From assembly GCA_965208065.1 (NCBI GenBank), contig OZ242313.1, forward strand, positions 186,001 to 250,000: a DNA stretch of 64,000 nt, in the 5' to 3' direction. The position numbers and the translations under genes are program-made. This document shows, piece by piece, positions 60,254-64,000 of the stretch. How positions within the stretch are numbered: position 1 is the stretch's first letter; the number at the start of each line of letters is the position of its first letter. A model generated the notes under the pieces. That model saw only the letters and a program-made list of their open reading frames with translations, did no database searches and was not told where the DNA came from. The stretch comes from Bin103 sp002238925 (GTDB lineage: Bacteria; Spirochaetota; Spirochaetia; SZUA-6; Bin103).

Positions 60254-61243
60254 CTACCGGTCGCGCAGCTCAATCCGCTGGTGCTGCTCGCCGGAGCGGA
60301 TCATCGCCAGCACCACCGCCAGCGTGTTCAGGTTGTCGGCCAGGTCCACGCTCGGTGCCCGCCCCTCCTGCAACGCGGCGGTGAACTCGGCCAGCACGCG
60401 GTCGAGGCGCGGCGCACTGTCGGAGACGGCGAGCAGCCGCTGCTCGTCACCGCGGAACAGGGTGATGCCGGCGCCGTCCCAGCGCAGCGCACCGCGCGGC
60501 CCGCGCACCGTCCAGACACCCTCCCAGGGCGAGGTCATGTCGGGCAGCGCCCAGCTCGCGGAAAAGGTCACGCTCAGCCCGTGCTCCATTTCGATCAGGG
60601 CCGCCACCGACGGGAACGGCCACGGAGACTGCGCGGCGCTCGCGAACGTGCTCGCGGTGACCGCCCGTGCTTCGCAGCCGGTAACGTAGCGCAGCAGGTC
60701 GATCTGATGGGTGTTGTTCTCGATCAGTACCGGGTAGCGCAGGTCGTTGCGCCAGTCGCCCTCCGCGAACCGGTGCGCTACGAAATACTGCAGGTCGATC
60801 ACCTCCGGCGCGCCGATCTCCCCGCCCCCGACAATCCGGCGCATGGCCAGGGCACCGCCGCGGAAGCGGTAATCCTCCCCTACCATCACGGTGGTCCCCG
60901 CGGCGGCGGCGGCCGAGCGCATGCGCTCGGCGGCGGCCGCGTTGTCGGTGAGCGGCTTCTCCACCAGCACGTGCTTGCCGTGGCGCAGCGCCGTGACCAC
61001 GTCGTCTTCATGGCGGAAAAAGGGCGTGGTGACCAGGACCGCGTCGGCCTCGGGGGCGGCCGCCAGGGCCGCGGCCAGGGAGTGCGTACAGCGTCCGGCG
61101 GCCAGGCCGGTGCGCTCTGCGGCGAACCGCTGCGCCTCCGGGGAACGGGTCGCCACCGCGGCGTACTGCCAGTTCCGGTCCGCGAGCACCACCTCCATCC
61201 AGCGGCGGCCGAAACCGCCGAGGCCCACCTGGATCAACCGCAT
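60254..61243 (-). CDS. Gfo/Idh/MocA-family oxidoreductase
   Basis: A 329-residue NAD(P)-dependent dehydrogenase (ATG at 61243). The Rossmann start is LIQVGLGGFGRRWMEVVL; ALRHGKHVLVEKPLTDNAAA carries the EKP motif with the catalytic Lys. NNTHQIDLLRYVTG matches the catalytic Asp-His region of the C-terminal domain. It oxidises or reduces a sugar or inositol. First gene of the PhyH/ThuA operon. Confidence 0.9.
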   Translation of the reverse strand: MRLIQVGLGGFGRRWMEVVLADRNWQYAAVATRSPEAQRFAAERTGLAAGRCTHSLAAALAAAPEADAVLVTTPFFRHEDDVVTALRHGKHVLVEKPLTDNAAAAERMRSAAAAAGTTVMVGEDYRFRGGALAMRRIVGGGEIGAPEVIDLQYFVAHRFAEGDWRNDLRYPVLIENNTHQIDLLRYVTGCEARAVTASTFASAAQSPWPFPSVAALIEMEHGLSVTFSASWALPDMTSPWEGVWTVRGPRGALRWDGAGITLFRGDEQRLLAVSDSAPRLDRVLAEFTAALQEGRAPSVDLADNLNTLAVVLAMIRSGEQHQRIELRDR

Positions 61244-61274
61244 CACGCGGCCCGGCAGGCGGTGGCGCCGGAGG

Positions 61275-61676
61275 TCAGTTGACGTACTTCAGCCACTGCG
61301 CCTTGGCGGCTTCCAACTGCTCCATCAGCACGCGCCGCGAGTGATCGTCGGCGAACACCGGGGCGCGCGAGAAATAGCGCAGCAGATCGTCGATCCGCTT
61401 GATCGAATTGCGCCTCGCCTTGCGGTCGAGCGATGCGATGCGGCGCTCTCGTTCGGTTTCGTCGACGCCTTCCTTCTTGCGCGCCTCGTCGATCTTCTTA
61501 TAGAAGGGCCCGGTCCACTGGTCGGGCACCTGTCCGGTGTTGATGATGTACTCGGCGTTGCGATGGCGGTCGTATACCACGCGGCCGAGGACCTTGCCGA
61601 TGATCACCACGCCCCAGCGCAGGCCGAGGACGAACAGTGCGATGAAGGCGATGAAGGAAATGAGAACCAGGAGCAT
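61275..61676 (-). CDS. Small single-span membrane protein
   Basis: A 133-residue protein with one N-terminal membrane helix (MLLVLISFIAFIALFVLGL) followed by a charged cytoplasmic part, rich in Arg/Glu/Lys and probably helical (KKEGVDETERERRIASLDRK). No family recognised. It lies 31 bp upstream of the Gfo/Idh gene and may be the first cistron of that operon. Confidence 0.65.
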   Translation of the reverse strand: MLLVLISFIAFIALFVLGLRWGVVIIGKVLGRVVYDRHRNAEYIINTGQVPDQWTGPFYKKIDEARKKEGVDETERERRIASLDRKARRNSIKRIDDLLRYFSRAPVFADDHSRRVLMEQLEAAKAQWLKYVN

Positions 61677-61743
61677 CTAACGCCCCATCATACCGCCGCA
61701 ACGGCGGCGCGGCTACTCGCTCGCGCGGCACGGCAGCGGCAAT

Positions 61744-61769
61744 GGGTGGGATGGGTGGGATGGGTGGGG
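61744..61769 (+). repeat. G-rich triple repeat, potential G-quadruplex
   Basis: GGGTGGGAT occurs twice and then GGGTGGGG, giving six runs of three or more G on the plus strand with loops of 1-2 nt. It lies about 90 bp upstream of the Calx-beta gene, in its likely promoter region. Confidence 0.8.
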
Positions 61770-61855
61770 CATTTGTTTGCCAATTGCTCGGATGGTAAGC
61801 TGATTCTGCGTCAATGTGGCCGCACCGGCGATATAAGAGGACTGCGTGTCCAGAA

Positions 61856-64000
61856 ATGCCGTTCCGAGGTTTGGCGCGAGTTGTGCTGGCGGCGGCGGTG
61901 CTGGCAATGGCGGGGTGCCCGATGTCTCACGTCGAGTCCGCGCGACAGGAGGCGGACCTCGCGCAGACCAACCCCGAGGCCACGCAACAGGATGTGACCG
62001 AGAACGGGGAGCCGGCGCAACCGGACGGCGCCGCGGCCGCGCCTGCGAATGGATCGGCGGAGCTGACCATCGCGGGGGGGAGCGCTGCCGAGGCCGACCG
62101 CGTGCTGCGCTTCACGGTCTCGCTCGGCGCGGCGGTCGGGACGCCGGTCACGGTGTCATACGAGACCGTGGACGGCAGCGCCGAGGCAGGGATCGACTAC
62201 GAAGCGGTTAGCGGACGGCTCACGTTCCCGGCCGAGTCGACCGCGGCGCTGCCCATTGAGGTGCCGTTGCGGGACGACCGGGTCAGCGAGCCGCGTGAGA
62301 CCTTTGCCGTCGCGCTCAGTTCCGCACGCGGGGCAACGCTGGCCACGGCGACCGCCACCGGCGCGATCCTTGACGACGACACCAGGGCGCTGGCGGTGCG
62401 GCCGCCGGAACTGCATGTCACGGAAGGAGCCGGCGGCAGCTACGCGGTGTCGCTCGGGTCGCAGCCGACCGGCGACGTGACCGTGACGGTGACCGCGGCG
62501 TCGGAAACGGCGGAGCTGACCGTAACGCCGGCGCGGCTGGTGTTCACCCCCGCGCGCTGGGACGAACCCCGGCAGGTGACGCTGACCGCGGCGCAGGACG
62601 GCGACGCGCTGGCCGACGCCCCGGTCGAACTCACCCACGCGGCAAGCGGCGGCGGCTACGACGCGGTGACGCGCGCGACCGTCACGGCAACGATCGTGGA
62701 GGATGACACTCCGACCCTGGCGGCGGCGGCGGCGTATGGGTCGGAGGAGGCGCGGAGGATCACGTTCGCGGTGACGCTGAGCCGGGGCAGCGACCAGGCG
62801 GTGACCGTGGACTACGCCACCAGCTCGAACGTTGGCACGGCGACCGGCGGCGCGGACTACACCCCGGCGAGCGGGACGCTGCGATTCCCGGCCCGGTCGA
62901 CGGCGGCGCAGACGATCGCGGTAACGCTGAACGACGACAGCCTGGACGAGGGCACCGAAACGTTCACTGTGACGCTGAGCAACGCGAGCAACGCGGCACT
63001 CGCCGGCGGCGGCGTGAGCCTGGCGGCCTCGGGCCTGATCGAGGATGATGACACGCTTCCGCTAGTGAGCATCGGCGACGCGCGATTGGCGGAAGGCGCC
63101 GGCGGCGGCAGCATGCGGTTTCCGGTGCGGCTGCAGCCGGCGAGCGGGCGCACGGTCACGGTGCGGTTCGCGACCGCCAACCTGACCGCCGCGGCCGGCT
63201 CCGACTACACGCACGTGAGCGGCACGCTGACCTTCGCGGCCGGCGCCACGGTGGCCACGGCGGTGGTCCCTATTGCCGACGACGCGCTCGACGAGCAGGA
63301 CACCGAACAGTTCACGGTCAGCTTGCAGGCGGCGGTCAACGCCACCGTGCACGCGAAACGGGGCCGCGCGGCGGGCACCATGGAGGACAACGATCCGGTA
63401 CCCGCCCTGAGCATCGCCGACGGCGCCCTTACCGAGGGCTCGGGCGACGGCACCATGACGTTCGCGGTCGTGCTTGCGCCGGCGAGTGGGCGCACGGTCA
63501 CCGTCGACTACGAGACCGCGGACGGAACCGCCGCCGCCGGAAGCGATTACACGGCGGCGAGCGGCACGCTCACGATTCGCGCCGGCGACACGGCGGCCAG
63601 CATCGCCGTACCGGTCATTGATGACGCGGCCGGTGAACAGCCCGAGACCTTCATGGTCACCCTGCGCGCCCCGGCCGGCGCTTCGCTGGCAGTGGCCGCC
63701 GCCACCGGCACGATCTCCGACGACGCCGACCCGGCGCGCCTGGCCGCCGCCGTCGCCGCCACGGCCCCCGAGCTGGCTTCCCTGCTGGTCACCGGCGGGG
63801 ACGGCACCATGTACCCGGCGTTCGACGCCGCCGTGCTGCACTACGCGCTGCCGTGCGGCGACTCCACCACCCTCAGCATCACCGCGCGGGCGGTGGACAG
63901 CGACGCCCGCCTGACCCTGCTGCGCGCCGATACGGACGCCAACGAGGTGGCGGCAGGCACCCTGGAAACGGAAGTCACGGTGGACGCGGACCACGACGTC
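61856..64000 (+). CDS. Calx-beta repeat lipoprotein (C-terminus beyond the window)
   Basis: Open for 715 codons to the right edge. The N-terminus is a lipoprotein signal (LVVLAAAV-like core, lipobox LAMAGC with Cys21), then a Gln/Ala/Glu-rich spacer. At least four Calx-beta domains follow at about 100-residue steps, each with a TVxYxTxDGxAxxGxDY stretch and GTLxFxxG, ending in IxDDD-like acidic ends (ILDDDT, IVEDDT, IEDDDT, MEDNDP). A domain starting LLVTGGDGTMYPAF begins near residue 645. Acidic ends suggest calcium binding. It is probably a surface adhesion or matrix protein. TATAAG at 61832 may be its -10 box. Confidence 0.88.
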   Translation, partial: MPFRGLARVVLAAAVLAMAGCPMSHVESARQEADLAQTNPEATQQDVTENGEPAQPDGAAAAPANGSAELTIAGGSAAEADRVLRFTVSLGAAVGTPVTVSYETVDGSAEAGIDYEAVSGRLTFPAESTAALPIEVPLRDDRVSEPRETFAVALSSARGATLATATATGAILDDDTRALAVRPPELHVTEGAGGSYAVSLGSQPTGDVTVTVTAASETAELTVTPARLVFTPARWDEPRQVTLTAAQDGDALADAPVELTHAASGGGYDAVTRATVTATIVEDDTPTLAAAAAYGSEEARRITFAVTLSRGSDQAVTVDYATSSNVGTATGGADYTPASGTLRFPARSTAAQTIAVTLNDDSLDEGTETFTVTLSNASNAALAGGGVSLAASGLIEDDDTLPLVSIGDARLAEGAGGGSMRFPVRLQPASGRTVTVRFATANLTAAAGSDYTHVSGTLTFAAGATVATAVVPIADDALDEQDTEQFTVSLQAAVNATVHAKRGRAAGTMEDNDPVPALSIADGALTEGSGDGTMTFAVVLAPASGRTVTVDYETADGTAAAGSDYTAASGTLTIRAGDTAASIAVPVIDDAAGEQPETFMVTLRAPAGASLAVAAATGTISDDADPARLAAAVAATAPELASLLVTGGDGTMYPAFDAAVLHYALPCGDSTTLSITARAVDSDARLTLLRADTDANEVAAGTLETEVTVDADHDV

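Overview
The window is high-GC bacterial DNA with no rRNA, tRNA or CRISPR array that I can recognise. Genes lie on both strands in short operons, many joined by 4-bp ATGA or GTGA overlaps. Two oligopeptide-type binding proteins have acidic Ala/Glu/Gly-rich tails right after the signal peptide. This, together with sulfatases, enolase-superfamily dehydratases, TIM-barrel sugar isomerases, PhyH, ThuA and Gfo/Idh proteins, suggests an uncultured, probably host-associated or marine heterotroph. A high-GC Spirochaetaceae-like lineage is my best guess, but no phylogenetic marker gene is present, so this is inference.

Layout. Positions 1-3757 hold an ABC peptide-type importer on the minus strand: binding protein, terminator-like hairpin, then DppB- and DppC-like permeases, the last cut by the window edge. 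Positions 3758-9208 are a mobile zone: an 11-copy 10-bp tandem repeat, an IS1380-family element (about 4388-6224), and a complete IS1-family-like transposon (6447-9200). The transposon has 23-bp perfect inverted repeats and an 8-bp target duplication. Its cargo is a small KGG-type protein, a DNA amino-methyltransferase and an Eco29kI-like GIY-YIG restriction enzyme, that is, a self-contained restriction-modification transposon. Positions 9403-14175 carry an HNH endonuclease with a repeat-expanded linker, an AAA ATPase/DUF4143 gene, a UPF0175 antitoxin-like pair, and debris of permease and HNH genes.

Positions 14218-20024 hold a nucleoside hydrolase with a second peptide-type importer (two permeases on plus, binding protein convergent on minus), which suggests nucleoside or related solute uptake. 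From 20.1 to 30 kb come a second DUF4143 ATPase, an orphan antitoxin with a decayed copy of itself, PtsP, a PHP phosphatase, a lone xanthine dehydrogenase-type molybdenum subunit, and a ParB-like/D12 DNA methyltransferase pair. Positions 29.8-35.8 kb form a carbohydrate operon on minus: glycosidase-like/FGE-like fusion, ribokinase, two TIM-barrel isomerases and a sugar-acid dehydratase. From 36 to 48 kb come a DUF222-HNH gene, class III aminotransferase, aldose 1-epimerase, LamG/GH32-like protein, two Cys-type sulfatases, an MNT/HEPN pair whose HEPN gene is frameshifted, and an aldo/keto reductase.

Positions 48.2-54.7 kb contain a CDF transporter, a purine-degradation operon (puuE-type allantoinase, allantoicase, ureidoglycolate lyase, ADP-ribosylglycohydrolase), a tagatose-3-epimerase-like enzyme and an SBF-type transporter. 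Positions 54.7-58.6 kb are a small accessory island: an AT-richer DUF6615-like gene, a broken second copy of the SBF gene split by an IS3-family remnant, and an AAA ATPase/DUF4276-like two-gene system. The right end has PhyH, ThuA, a Gfo/Idh oxidoreductase, a small membrane protein and a Calx-beta repeat lipoprotein running off the edge.

A recurring pattern: four genes (9403, 12095, 20262, 46621) have a TATAAT-like box ending only 6-8 nt before the ATG, consistent with leaderless mRNAs.
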